DNA of 64,000 nt from Diadophis punctatus similis (taxonomy: Eukaryota > Chordata > Lepidosauria > Squamata > Dipsadidae). This document shows positions 11,440 through 22,919 of this stretch, one piece after another. The notes under the pieces were generated by a model, which was not told the DNA's origin, ran no database searches, and saw nothing but the letters and a program-made list of their open reading frames with translations. The stretch is from assembly GCA_023053685.1 (NCBI GenBank), contig JALIGW010000001.1, forward strand, positions 230,194,434-230,258,433, written 5' to 3'. How positions within the stretch are numbered: position 1 is the first letter of the stretch; each line of letters starts with the position of its first letter. The position numbers and the translations under genes were made by a program.

Positions 11440-11836
11440 CAGGTAGTCCTCAATTTATGATGACAATTGAGCCCAAAATTTATATTGCTAAGTGAGACAT
11501 TTGTTAAGTAAGTTTTGCCCCATTTCATGACCTTTCTTGCCACAGATGTTGAGTGAATCACTGCAGATATTAAATTGGTAACATGGTTGTTGAGTGAATC
11601 TGATTTCTCTATTCACTTTGCTTGTCAGATGGTTGCCAAAGGTGATCACATGACCCTGAGACATTGCAACCGTCATAAATATAAGTCAGTTGCCAGGCAT
11701 CTGAATGTTGATCATGTGACCATGGAGATGCTGCGATGATCACAAGTGTGAAAAATGGTCATACATCACTTTTTTCAGTGCTGTTGTAACTTTGAACGAT
11801 CACTAAGCGAATTGCTGTAAGTTGAGGACTACCTTA
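11440..11836. mobile_element. Tigger/pogo-like MITE, copy B
   Basis: It starts CAGGTAGTCCTCAATTTATG after TA and ends GTAAGTTGAGGACTACCTT next to a TA. The body matches copies at 1551, 35207 and 45505, including ATCATGTGACC and TGCTGCGATGATCAC. The right terminal base is mutated. The minus-strand frames here are element sequence. Confidence 0.8.
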
Positions 11837-11837
11837 T

Positions 11838-13690
11838 ATAATGAGCAGAGAATTCATGTTTCCATCACTTGTCTCTCTGCTTCCCCCCTCTGTGGACATT
11901 CATTGCCTGTACTTCAATAAATAAAATGTGGTTACACACCGTGCAGTAAGTATAGTTTATAATCTGGGCCTTTGGCTAAGAGGTGTTATTTAGTTGTATA
12001 TGATCACTGTTGTATCTCTGGAGAAATTCTGGAATGCTGAAACATTTCTACTCTAGGTTCACTGCTATTTGACAAATGGCACAATGGAAGAAAAATCTAC
12101 TCTGGCCATTTCCTGTTCTATGATATATCCTCATATCATTGCAAGATAAATGTATAAGCCTTCCTAATTCCTTTTAAAGACTGCAATGTCTAGTCTTCTT
12201 TTATTTAGAATTTTCCCTTTACCCCCAGAAAATAAATCCTGAACTTCATATAATATAAATAGCTAAATACTATAGAATGTCTGATAACAGGATTTTTCTA
12301 CCTGTGCTGAATCCCATCAATATCATGCGCCATTTCCATTATCTTCTATCAAACACTTATTGGAATTTTCTGCCATTAACATTTCCGATATACATTATCT
12401 GTTATGCATAATGGATAGTGTGCCTGAATAAAAGAAAATCTCCAGTAAAAGTAGTAAGTGCCTTGTAAGTCAGAAGTATCAAGTGTGTAATGTTATAATC
12501 CCATTATATATATATATTAAAAAAAACCATACATGAAATGCTGTTACATTATGGAATTTACATTTCAGCCAGCCACTCTCTTCCATAAATTTGTTATAAA
12601 TTCTTTGTAAAAATACTTTTCCTATTTTCAAAGTTTCATGTACTGTTCGCCCTGCTCAAAAAAATTGAAAAATGCCAACCCAAAACCAAATTCCTCCATC
12701 AAAAAGGCTGTCTGGCCCCCCTTTCAGCTTTAACAAAAATGTGCAGGAACTTTCCCATAAAGTCAGCTTCATGGGCTGAAGGTTAACAAGAAGGAAAAAC
12801 TAAGTTCTCTGTCATTTTGCTTTATTCACTTTCTTATCTATTCTTCGCAAATACAGTAGGTTGGGTTCTCAATATCAATATCAAATTGTTTCATTGAGAA
12901 CCCAACCTGCCTATCAGCCAAGGATTTGAGGTTGCACATTCAATGTCCTGTCAGCTGGCTTGACTAAGGGCTGCTGAAAGCCTTTTTAGACATGCGTTTT
13001 CAAACTGAAAAAAAAAATGGCTGTTAGAGGAATGCAACCTTTCGCAATCTGTTTTGATGCCATTTTTTTCACTCTCTCTGAGTCAGAAATTACATAGCGA
13101 AAATTGCAGGTTTCTTATGTTCTTTATAATTATGCTAGTGAAATTCAGCTGCACGATTTTAGGAGGCTCGGGAGCTACCGGGGTACATTCTTGAAGAAGA
13201 TATTTGTTTCTAGGTTTGTTTTAATACAGGGGACATACTTTCTGATGTTACCTTGATCTCAATATTTTGGGAATGTTTCATTCCCCATCTCCAAAAATGA
13301 GAGGAACTGGCTGTTTTCAAAATCCTTGCATTGTTTCAGTACTACAAATTCTTTCCAATATATCTGAGCTTCCAAAATTGTTAGAATTGGGATAGTCTCC
13401 AGATTGCTATGGTTTTGTTTTCAGTAATGTTTCCTCTCCTGTTCTGGCAAATTCTAAGCCTGCCTGATTGCCCTGGGCATAAATAAGTTCCAAGATTTCT
13501 TGTTGCTATCAAAGGTCACTGTTTTCTCAAAGATACGCTTATTTCATGTAAAGCTCCTGTGGCTCTTTAATTTATGAAATAGCATCAGAAGCTTAGTTTT
13601 CAAACTGAGTAACATTCATATTATTGTAATTCAAACATATATCAAGGAGGGATATACTGTATACAGTATACTCACACACATATTTCTGTA
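11838..13690. other. AT-rich sequence with a 58-bp TA-flanked hairpin
   Basis: Most of this stretch has no feature I can name. At 12854-12911, GGTTGGGTTCTCAAT and ATTGAGAACCCAACC form a hairpin with about a 19-base loop, and TA lies on both sides. It may be a minimal MITE relic. Confidence 0.45.
12854..12911. repeat. Short TA-flanked inverted repeat
   Basis: The arms CAGTAGGTTGGGTTCTCAAT and ATTGAGAACCCAACCTGCC pair over 15 perfect bases and imperfectly at the tips. TA dinucleotides flank both ends. This would be very short for a MITE and could be an internally deleted Tc1/mariner-type element. Confidence 0.5.
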
Positions 13691-13694
13691 TTCA

Positions 13695-14122
13695 ATTGAT
13701 TGGGGGAGGCTGAAGGCTAAAACATATGAAGAATGTTTGCAGGAATTGGGTATGTCTAGTCTAGTGAAAAGAAGAACTAGGGGTGACATGATAGCAGTTA
13801 TGATAGCATGTTTGAGAGGCTGCCACAAAGAAGAGGGGGTCAACCTATTTTCCAAAGCACCTGAGAGCAGGTCAAGAAGCAGTGGATAGAGACTGAACAA
13901 AGAGAGAAGCAACTTAGAACTAAGGAGAAATTTCCTGACAGTAAGAACAATCAACCAGTGAAACAACTTGCCTTCAGAAGCTGGGGGTGTTCCAACACTG
14001 GAGGCTTTTAAGAAGGGACTGGACAACCATTTGTCTGAAATGGTAAGGATTTCTTGCTTGAGCAGGGGGTTGGACTAGAAGACCTCCAAGGTCCCTTCCA
14101 ACTCTGTTATTCTGTTATTCAA
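13695..14122 (+). mobile_element. CR1 LINE, 3' end
   Basis: The plus strand carries the end of CR1 ORF2 and the 3' UTR: ATGATAGCAGTTATG, GGAGAAATTTCCTGACAGT, CAACTTGCCTTCAGAAG, then GGGGGTTGGACTAGAAGACC, GGTCCCTTCCAACTCTG and the tandem octamer-like tail TTATTCTGTTATTC. The short tandem 3' repeat without poly(A) is diagnostic of CR1. It is 5' truncated, as most CR1 copies are. Confidence 0.9.
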
Positions 14123-16120
14123 TCAATAGTAGAAGAAAGCAAAAGAATGGCAACATTGTGTTTCCCATGCCAAAGTGGAAAAAAACTGGAAAATGATATG
14201 CATTGTTTCTTTGATTAGCAGATTTCTCCTTTAATAATACAACATTAAAGTATCTGCATAACATAATGCATTCACTATAGTGAATTTTGCAAGGAGCAGA
14301 CTACATATTACTGTTTTCTTCCATAATATGCTTATTTTTCTTGAAACCTATTCCTCCATTCTGAAATTCAAAATTCTTTCCCTGAACGATTAATCAGTAT
14401 TTATCAGTATTTATCAGAGAGTAAACAGTAGAGATGAAATCAGAAAGTAGGTGAAAAGGGTATAATACATTTTAAAACAAAGTTATTGGTTCTGCTCTGT
14501 GCATTTGGCTGCAGTTTATTCTACCCTGCTGCTAACAATTACTATTATTTAATGAACTCATATTTCCTGGCTATAATAGTGTTGCAGACTATTTTATTAA
14601 CTTAACATAAGCATAGATACTGTATATTGACTTACCACTGCCTACCATACCTGGAATCCTAACATTGCAATAGTGGGACAAATTAATGTACATCTCTCTG
14701 GTTCATGACAATTGAAATTTACTGTATATTTTATCTATTGCTCTCCTCCCATTCCTGCACAAGAAATGAATTAATACTTATTTTTAGTACAAACTTTTTA
14801 AGTGTATTTTCTATTTCATCAACAAATACCCTGAAGATAGTGTTATGCGATAATAACATTTATTCATTTTTAAGATACCAATTATTTTACAGTAATTTTT
14901 GTTATTTATTTGCTTGATTTATAAGTAACTTTTGAATACCACTATAACTCCAATGTATTCATTAGTTAGGCATAGGTGTTTCCAGAGAGCAGGGTCAAAA
15001 AAAAGGCAACAGGGTGGTTATGGCGGTTTAATCAAATCCCACTTATTTGTATGTGTGTTGTGTCTATGTATGTTTGAAGGGGCAGGTCTTTGATTGTGCT
15101 GATGTGTTCACCACTTTGTGATTTTGGATAGCAACCTCTGATGCCACTGAATTCAGGGTATTATGATATGACAGTGATGTTTCTCTTTTGCTTAGAGAGA
15201 TTACTATGTTTATAGGTGTCCTTATCATTTAGTTCTATAAAATTAAGCAAATCCTCATTAACTCTGGAAGATGTCTACAGGAGCTGCTTATTGTGCTGCT
15301 ATCGCTTTACTCTTTTGTGGTTTGGAAATTGCTTTCTCCTCTCTCTCTCTCTCGTTTACTTCTACATGAAGTAAAAGTTATCCGAAAAGACATGACTGGG
15401 GAAGCACCATCACTTGGTTAATATTCAAATAATTGCTTTTGAGAAGGTTATTCAATAAAATGAATTAAATAACATAATTTGTAAACAGGTTCACTTAAAT
15501 CTGCAGTATGTCCATTGTAAGTCCAAACCTTCTTACACTTGGACAAATGTATTCCTGATTTCTTTCTTTGATAGGCTTATGTATTCCTAGGCTAGGATTT
15601 TGAAGATCCTCAGATCTGTTCATCCATCTACTGTACATTTCTCAAATTACTTTTCTTCGAGTTCCCTCCTCCTGGAATATAACATGGGAGGAGATGTCTA
15701 GCTTGCCATGATTTGACTGGCAGTTCCATTACCCAGTCATCAGAGGACTGTCTGCCTCTTCAGAGTTCATGATGCTTTCTAATGTGAGTTCATCAGCTGG
15801 AAAGCCAACACAAACAGTGTTCCCGTTTAAAGCAAAGCAACGCCAAGCCATTAAATGAGAATTCTCTGAACGAGTGGAAGACAAGTTTTCAGTGGACTTG
15901 ATCCAGAGATATTTGTGTCCTTGATCCAGGTCTGTTATTAATTTATTTTGAAACACTGGAACTAATTAGTCATCCAGTTCATCATTTCAAAAGGATACAC
16001 TGATGGCATTCTACAATAACTAATTCAGTGTCAGTCAAATGCAGCCAACTTAGGATGATCATTATACCCCTCACATATAACAAGATAAAAGCATATTATA
16101 TTTTAAAAACATTTTTATTA
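14123..16120. other. AT-rich sequence containing one possible exon
   Basis: Apart from the minus-strand candidate exon at 15733-15931 described separately, I recognise nothing here. There is a (CT)n patch near 15335-15353. Confidence 0.4.
15733..15931 (-). CDS. Possible coding exon, unidentified
   Basis: The minus strand has an uninterrupted frame of about 65 codons containing DLDQGHKYLWIKSTENLSST, then SENSHLMAWRCFALNGNTVC, then VGFPADELTLESIMNSEEAD. Its composition is mixed and globular-like, with none of the low complexity seen in most frames here. It is bounded by AACAG (acceptor, weak pyrimidine tract) and GG|GTAATG (a plausible donor), giving 199 bp. I do not recognise the protein. It could be a single exon of a host gene running right to left, a piece of a processed pseudogene, or chance. 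No neighbouring exon was found. Confidence 0.25.
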
Positions 16121-16128
16121 AGTTATAC

Positions 16129-16471
16129 CAGGGGTCGGCAACCTTAAACACTCAAAGAGCCACAAAGATCCTAACCGGAAGCCCCCCGTTCAATTCTGGA
16201 GCCGACCGGAAGTCCGGTTTCCCCACCATAGAGTCTCCTCCTAGCGCAGCATCCTTTTTCCTCCACCAGTCCTAACCGAAAGCCCTATGAATTGTGGAAC
16301 TGAGTGGAAAACCTGCCCCTTGCCATAGAGTCTCCTCCTGGCATGCCCTGCTTCCCCCCACCCTAACCGGAAGCTCCTCTCAAAATTGTGGTGCCAACCG
16401 GTAACAGGGAGCCGCAGCAGAGGGATGAAAGAGTCACATGCGGCTCCAGAGCCACAGGTTGCTGACCCCTG
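16129..16471. mobile_element. hAT-type element, 'CAGGGGTCGGCAACC' ends
   Basis: The termini CAGGGGTCGGCAACC and GGTTGCTGACCCCTG are inverted repeats. The 8-bp TSD AGTTATAC is perfect at 16121-16128 and 16472-16479. The interior has three loosely repeated CCTAACCGGAAGC segments and GAGTCTCCTCCTGGC/AGC repeats. Non-autonomous. Confidence 0.9.
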
Positions 16472-16479
16472 AGTTATAC

Positions 16480-17283
16480 AGTATTATAAAATACAAAATA
16501 CAAAAGTAAATAAAAGAGCAATGAGGGAGGAGGGGAAAGGGGGAAATGAGGAAAGGTAGGGAAAAGAAAAGAAAAAAGAAGCATTGACTTCCAACTCTGT
16601 TGCAGTAGAATAAAGCATTAGCATCAAATCACAGCTTTTCGCTTTTCCATAATAGCATGAACAAGTCATTTCTATAAAGATCTATCAATCTAATCTGTAA
16701 AACCCAAAGTCAAAGTTTGATAAAAGCATATTAAAGAAAGAATAAGAGTAGAATGGAAGAACATCTTGGAGTTGCTTAATGAAGAATTCCTAAATTGTCC
16801 ATAAACTGAAGCTGGGTGAAAAAGATGAATGGCTCAAACAACCCAGTTGTCTTAATCTGACTTTCTCCACATTGGCTGATCAGTGTTGGCTACTGTCCTC
16901 GTTTCAAATGTTGAAAAACAGGCCAACCGTGATGATATTCTGGGCAGCATTTTTTGTTTTGTTCTGTGCCATATCCTAAATGAGTTTAGTATCTACATAT
17001 GTGCACACTGCAAAACTCATTACTCTTTCAGACAGTATTGTGATAATCACTAATGCTGCTATTTTGGCCAATCTTTCCGGCGAATGCTGAAGGTTAACTG
17101 CATTGTGCATCGTGATGTCGTACAAAGCAGAGATTCTTACCTAAGTACATAAAAAAAATAATTGCTTTTGAGAAGGTTATGTATTTCATGGATTTTTTTT
17201 TCATTATTTGGTGGCGGTAAATGCATATATAGAGTCTTTTAAAGGCTTTCATTAGATTAGCATGGTATTTCCTCCATGACAAT
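16480..17283. other. AT-rich sequence, nothing recognised
   Basis: A purine-rich patch (16500-16580) produces a spurious minus-strand frame. No gene or named repeat is visible. Confidence 0.4.
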
Positions 17284-17285
17284 TA

Positions 17286-18303
17286 CCGTATTTTTTGGAC
17301 TATAAGATGCACTTCCCCCCCAAAAGAGGCTGAAAATTTGGTTGCGTCTTATACTCTGAAGGTAGCCCCGCCTCCCCGCCTCCCCCCACTCTTCAGACTT
17401 TTTTGGCCTCTGCGCGTCGCATTTTCGGGTGGTTCCAGGCGGTGGGGATCTTCACTTCCACTCGGATTTTGATAACAAGCAGCACAGATCTTTTTATCCA
17501 TTTGAAACAAACCCTATCATCCTACACACATTTCACTGGAGTGGGGTGGGGTGGGGGAGGATTTTCATGAGGGCAGAAGAGGGACTTGGCACCGAAGGCT
17601 CTACTTCCGAGACGCCGCCGTCTTCCTACCTGTAGCCGTAGGCGTTGAAAGCCTGGCTTTCTTGCAGCAAGGCCTGATAGAGATGCAGCACTTCGGTCCT
17701 TCTGGATGCTGCCATCTCATAAACACGCTCCTGGGCTTCCTGGCAAACCCCTGCACCTTTGCTGCCTCGGTCGGAGCCTGATTGCAGAACCCTAACCCCT
17801 AACCCTAACCCTACAGCTATGGGTAGGAAGATGGGGGCGTCGCAGGAGTGGAGCCTTCAGTGCCAAGTGCCTCTTCTGCTCCCATGAAAATCATCCCCCA
17901 CCCCACCCACTCCAGTTAAATGCACTTAAGGTGATAGGGTTTGTTTTAAATGGATAAAAAGATCTGTGCTGCTCGTTATCAAAATCCGAGTGGAAGTGAG
18001 GATCCCTGCCACCTGGAACCACCCGAAAATGCGAGGCACAGAGGCGGTGATGGTCTGTGGCAATCCCTGCAGCCTGGAACAGCTGATTGGGGTATTCCGA
18101 CCCCCCCCAATCAGCTGCTCGTGCTGAATCAGGCTGCAATAGTGTGCTGTAGCTAACCAGGCTGTTTGCTGTTTGCTGCAAGGACATTAAGCAGATGAAT
18201 ACTGATGGTAGGCAGAGGCAGAATTCCCCCCCCCCTTGTTTTCCTCCCCCAAAACTAAGGTGCGTCTTATAGTCCAGTGCGTCTTATACTCCGAAAAATA
18301 TGG
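17286..18303. mobile_element. 1-kb foldback 'TATAAGACGCAC' element
   Basis: Ends CCGTATTTTTTGGACTATAA and GTCTTATACTCCGAAAAATA are inverted and flanked by TA (17284-17285 and 18304-18305). The interior is a second, long inverted repeat. About 17440-17640 (TTCACTTCCACTCGGATTTT, GCACAGATCTTTTTATCCAT, GGATTTTCATGAGGGCAGAA) pairs with about 17830-18030 (GATAAAAAGATCTGTGCTGC and neighbours). The loop region includes a short CCCTAA run. There is no transposase. The opposed reading frames at 17429-18187 are the two arms. Confidence 0.8.
17788..17813. repeat. Short telomere-like (CCCTAA) run
   Basis: About four CCCTAA units with one extra C lie at the centre of the foldback element at 17286-18303. 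The run is too short to be a true interstitial telomere block. Its position in the foldback loop suggests that it belongs to the element or was captured there. Confidence 0.8.
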
Positions 18304-18305
18304 TA

Positions 18306-19195
18306 CTTCATTCTTCAGGAAGATTACTGGTATTATGAATAGGCTTTTTTCTTGCAGAAATGTTTTACAAAGTGTTACAGACAATATTATTCTCATTTAC
18401 ACACTCTTGTTTGTTTCTGAAAATGTGTGACAAAAGCATTCCTAGTATTGTCTCATATTGTGGAAGGATCATGCTTTTTGTTCCATAAAAATTGCTGACA
18501 AAAATGATTGACTTTTGGAACGAGAGAATAATTGGACACGGTTAATGATAAAAGAATACAGTATAGTTATAAAGCAACATGTTTGGTGAGTAGTGATTGA
18601 TCTGTATTCTGTTGCATAGACACTATACTTAGGAGAAATCTGATGCAAATAAAGCAGGTCCCCTGAGTGGAGATAATGATGGCTGCATACTTTTCTGAAT
18701 GGAGACATCTGCTCTAAATGAATAAGTATCTACAGGTGTTCCTGCACTCTGCAGTTAAAGAAAAATGAGGCTAATAATTTTGATATTAATTACCTTATGT
18801 AGCATTGTTCATGGGGAAAAAATGGAAGCCCTTGCAGCCTGTTACAACTGAGGATGTATTTTGACTATTTGAATATGGTGACATTTCCAAAATGAATCAC
18901 TGAGAATATAATGGTGGCTGAAAACAATACTAATGGCAACTCGGCAAACTATCCCACATTCCATTCATTTAAACCTCAAATAAAAAAAATGAAGTAGACT
19001 CATTTAGACATAATGTCCAGCATTGTAGAAGAAATAAGGTCCATCATATTTGGCTTTATTCTAAACTTCCATGCAGTTTCAGTCTTGATCTCTATCTTCG
19101 GATCATTGAGTCATATGGTAGAATTGGGATCAGAGAAGGAGAAATGGAGGATAATAAGTTTTAGTGATCTAATATGGCAGAGTGCTCACAGCTTT
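18306..19195. other. AT-rich sequence, nothing recognised
   Basis: Only short unrelated frames on both strands are present, with no motif or repeat that I can name. Confidence 0.4.
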
Positions 19196-19199
19196 ACTA

Positions 19200-19487
19200 T
19201 GTGAGACAACCCGGAAGCAATAACAGCAAACATAGGTTTGTAAGAAATAGTGGTTTTATCTACAAAAGAATATATACTATATATACCTGTACTATAGGCA
19301 GAAGTCAAACAATCAGTAAATTACAGCAGGGAAGAACACACAGCAAGAGAGAGATGCCCAACAGGGCCTCTTCTTATTATAAAGGCTCTTAAAGGGATAA
19401 CAGCCAAAAACCTTGCTGACTCATTCCCGTCATTACATCAGTGCATCATCGTAGCAGCTGGTCAGCCCTTAAATCACTACCCTGACA
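19200..19487 (-). mobile_element. Possible solo LTR
   Basis: On the minus strand the segment starts TGTCAGGGTAGTG and ends GGGTTGTCTCACA, giving the TGT...ACA termini of LTRs. It has a TATA-like TTTATAATAAG followed by a CT-rich TCTCTCTCTTGC stretch, the layout of an LTR U3/R junction. The length of 288 bp is plausible. I could not find an identical target duplication (TACTA against TATTG), and no internal retroelement sequence adjoins it. Confidence 0.35.
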
Positions 19488-19489
19488 TA

Positions 19490-22080
19490 TTGGATTATAA
19501 ATATAACCCTTCTTCATTGGTATTTCAATACAGTGTTTCCAAGATTAGAAGTCCAGTAAGGAACCCAAGATTCAGAGTTTATGAATTTCCAGATCATCTG
19601 AATTCAAGGGAATCCCTCGACATTCCCATCTGTGCCTTCCTAGATTTTAGATAGCCTGCCCATTAGCTGTGAGCTCTTTGAGGTTGTTTCTTCGATATGC
19701 CATGAAGTTTTCCAGCCACACACAGTTTGGGAAGAAAATCTTGAAGGAATTGGGCCATTTCCTAAACTTTGATTTCACCTTCAGACTGAATCTTATGGTC
19801 TGCTCATATTCCTGATACAAATCATAATGAAAGGATGGTTCTTTCTACTTGTCAGAAGACAAATTATTTTTTCATAGTTGAGCTCTGATATTCAAATAAA
19901 ATAATCTGTATCTCAAAGTGGCATGAAAATATATTATTGATAAGAACTGATATTAGGATAACTGAGGACTGAGATAGCTACACTTATTAAAATGACTGAT
20001 GTCTACAATCCAGTCAAAAACGTCCTCAGTCCTGTACTGAATATGATTGTTCAGAGAAATGGAATGTTGGAACACAGCAATGAAATAGCTATTCTATCTC
20101 ATTGGTGTAATCTAGAAACATTTGAATGAAAAAGCGTTTTTGTGCTTTCTCTGTGTTAATAATCTTTAGACATATATTCAAAGCTATAATGTATTTCTTT
20201 TTCCATTTACAAAAACTAATCCTAAATGTATTGGCTAGGATTTTGATAAATTATTTATTCATACATAGTCTGCTTTTCCTTTACCACTGGAAATTACCCA
20301 ACAGGAGGTTCATACAAAAAGCTTCTAATGCTAGGGTCAAAAGACAATGTACAGCTATTTCATCTTTTCTTTTTTAGAGTGATAAGAGAAGAAAAGAAGA
20401 AACAGTAGGGAAACGCTAGAGAATTTCAAACGGAAAGACAACATTTGGAAAGTCAATGACCTCTATAAACCTGTGTGAATGAGCCAAAGCAATTACACAA
20501 TAAAAGCTTTTGTAAACACATCTATGAATGAAAGCAGTGGCCTTATGAGCCTTCGTTTAGAAAATATATTTTAAAGTTGGATTTTGTATCACTTTTCAAA
20601 GAGTGGTATTGTGGATGACTAGTTAACTCATCCCTAATCCTAATTCCAATCGTAACCCTAAAGATTTGTTAAAGCATATAGATACCTCTCCAAAGCATGT
20701 ATATGCAGGCTTTTCTATATTGCCTTGTAAGCCTGAATCAGGAGTAAGAAAGAGTTTAAGAAGGGATACCTACCACATACCACAAAGAGATGTTGTCTTA
20801 AGCTCATAGTTCATTCTTCTGAATTCAGTTAGAGATCCATCGCTCAGGTAAACTAATTACTTTAACTTTGGTCCACTTTAAATGCGACAGATAGGTTAAA
20901 AAGTTATCCATTCAGTGTTCTATGTGTTCAGTGTCTTATGTAAAAAAAGAAGAATCACTTACACATGCACTTTTAGAAACACAGAAATAATTTGTCCTGA
21001 AAGTTGACGCAGTAACCCAACTGAGGATATGATTTTCGAAGGTTGTATGTTAAATATATCATATGAATAAAATCACCCATATTTAGATACTCCTCGGGAA
21101 CTATGACAAATCATGATTGCTCTTCTATCCAAAATGTACATATTTTGAACCACACTTAGTTTTACAGTTGGCATAATCACAATGGGAGTATCCAGACATA
21201 TTATTTTCAGCATTTCTGAGGGCTCCAGGTCCAGGTCCAGTTTTATCTGTGCCCCAACACTTGTCATCTATAGCTGATTTCTTACTACCACATAACCATT
21301 GTATGTGTCTCCTGCTCCATATAACAGTTCTGCCTGTTCTGTTTCCCTTTTCCATTCATTCTAAAACTGTATGTACAAACAATTTTTTTTCCTGATAGAA
21401 TATTGCACCACCCATCTCAGCTGAAAATGTATTAGCTATAAGGCATCATAAATTTCTTTTCTGCTACAGCGACCAACTAAAATAGCTGCCTTCTTTGGAA
21501 ATGTTAAAATCAGGTCTGGAAGCAAGTCTAGAATTGTTCACTTGTGTCTTTGGTCACACAAAAGAAGACATGCCCCATTCATAATAAAGAGGGGAGCTTT
21601 TGGATTAGAATTATGCTAGAAATCTGGTGCAAATCCCATAGGGACTGGACAGAGCTGCTGGCTACTAATTCTCACACCATAATATTAAAGATGAATTTGT
21701 GCGATATGGTGCGATACTACTTGATACTACTCACTCTATTGAATCAGAGTTAGAAGAAGCATCAAAGGAAATCTACATCACTACTCTTGATGAATAAGTC
21801 TATAGCTAGGGAAAATTTAAATTATGATTTTAAAACATTCTTAGCATGGACATTCCTGGAATTGTGCATGTTCAGAACGTTTAACAGGTACTTCTAAAGA
21901 TTCCTGTTGCATAAAAATGGATTTACAAATAACTGAACCCCAAAACCTTTACCGTTATAGGAAATCCAAGAGAAACATATTGATTAAACTCCTTTCAAAC
22001 ACAACTGCCCTCTTCTTCTTGATGTTAAATACCAGAAAGATTATTTTTCTAAGTCTACCTCTGAAAAAAATACAACATGG
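19490..22080. other. AT-rich sequence without recognised gene
   Basis: Short frames exist, for example on the minus strand at 21073-21355, where two frames overlap with a possible shift (KLDLDLEPSEMLKIICLDTP is the more protein-like). I cannot link them to a family. No named repeat is evident in this 2.6-kb stretch. Confidence 0.35.
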
Positions 22081-22088
22081 TTCTAGAG

Positions 22089-22442
22089 CCGTGATGGCGA
22101 ACCTATGGCACGTGTGCCAGAGGTGGCACACAGCCCCCTCTCTGATGGCATGTGAGCTGTCGCCCCAGTTTAGCTCCACTGCGCATGCGCACACTCCTCC
22201 CGCCGGCCAGCTGGTCTTCAGGTCTCTGCCACACATGCGTGGGGGGGCATGTGCAGGAGGGCCCACGCAGGCAGGAGCAGGGCATGTGCGGGGTGTGTGT
22301 GCTGGGTGGGTGCATGCACGGGGGCAGGATGCATGCACAGGGGCCACACACACATTACATTTTGGGGGTTCAGGCACGCGCATTCGTGCGCCCACGTGCG
22401 CGCGCTTTGGGCACTCGGTCCGGAAAAGGTTAGCCATCACTG
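22089..22442 (+). mobile_element. hAT-type element, 'GTGATGGCGAACC' family
   Basis: The element starts CCGTGATGGCGAACCTATGG and ends GGTTAGCCATCACTG, with a perfect 8-bp TSD TTCTAGAG at 22081-22088 and 22443-22450. Its interior is CpG-rich with repeated GCATGCG/GCATGTG motifs and differs from the palindromic interior at 8166. The long opposed frames here are shadows in the element. Confidence 0.9.
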
Positions 22443-22684
22443 TTCTAGAGGATGAAAGAAAAGGCTCATTCCAGATTACACAGTGAGAATTTTCCAGGAC
22501 TAGGAAAACAAACAAACCCCAACCCGATGCATCTTCTAGAATCAGGAAGAAATCAGAATGTGTTAAAAGTTTTGTTTAATTCTGGATGAGCTCAGGCTTG
22601 GTGCAATTACTTTAATAACTATTTTTTCTGGAAGGCTTAGTTTCCCTTTTTAATAAGTTTGTTTTCATCGTGTGTACTTGTGTG

Positions 22685-22915
22685 CCAGAGTCAATTTGCT
22701 CTACTGGTTAAGGCACCAAGCTAGAAACCAGGAGACTGTGAGTTCTTGTTCTGCCTTATGCATGAAAGCCAGCTGGTTGACTTTTAGGCTAGTTACTTTC
22801 TCTCAGTTCTTCCCACTTCACAGGTTTGTTGTTGTGGGGAAAATAGGAGGAGGAAGGAATACTGGATATATTCAATGCCTTGAGTTATTATAAAAATAAT
22901 AAAGGTGGGATAAAA
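22685..22915 (+). mobile_element. tRNA-derived SINE, 'CACTTCACAGG' body
   Basis: A tRNA-like head (TGCTCTACTGGTTAAGGCAC, then AACCAGGAGACTGTGAGTTC) is followed by ATGAAAGCCAGCTGGTTGAC, CACTTCACAGGTTTGTTG and a tail GGTGGGATAAAAATAAATAT. The same head, with a different 3' body, is at 49030-49250. Diverged copy. Confidence 0.65.
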
Positions 22916-22919
22916 ATAA

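Noticed and set aside
17788..17813. True interstitial telomere block or chromosome end
   Set aside because: Only about four imperfect units lie within a transposable element, far too short for a telomere remnant.
21917..22515. Opposed frames of 189 and 186 codons
   Set aside because: They overlap almost fully on opposite strands, cover a hAT element with GCATGCG repeats, and contain no domain. They result from GC-rich transposon sequence.
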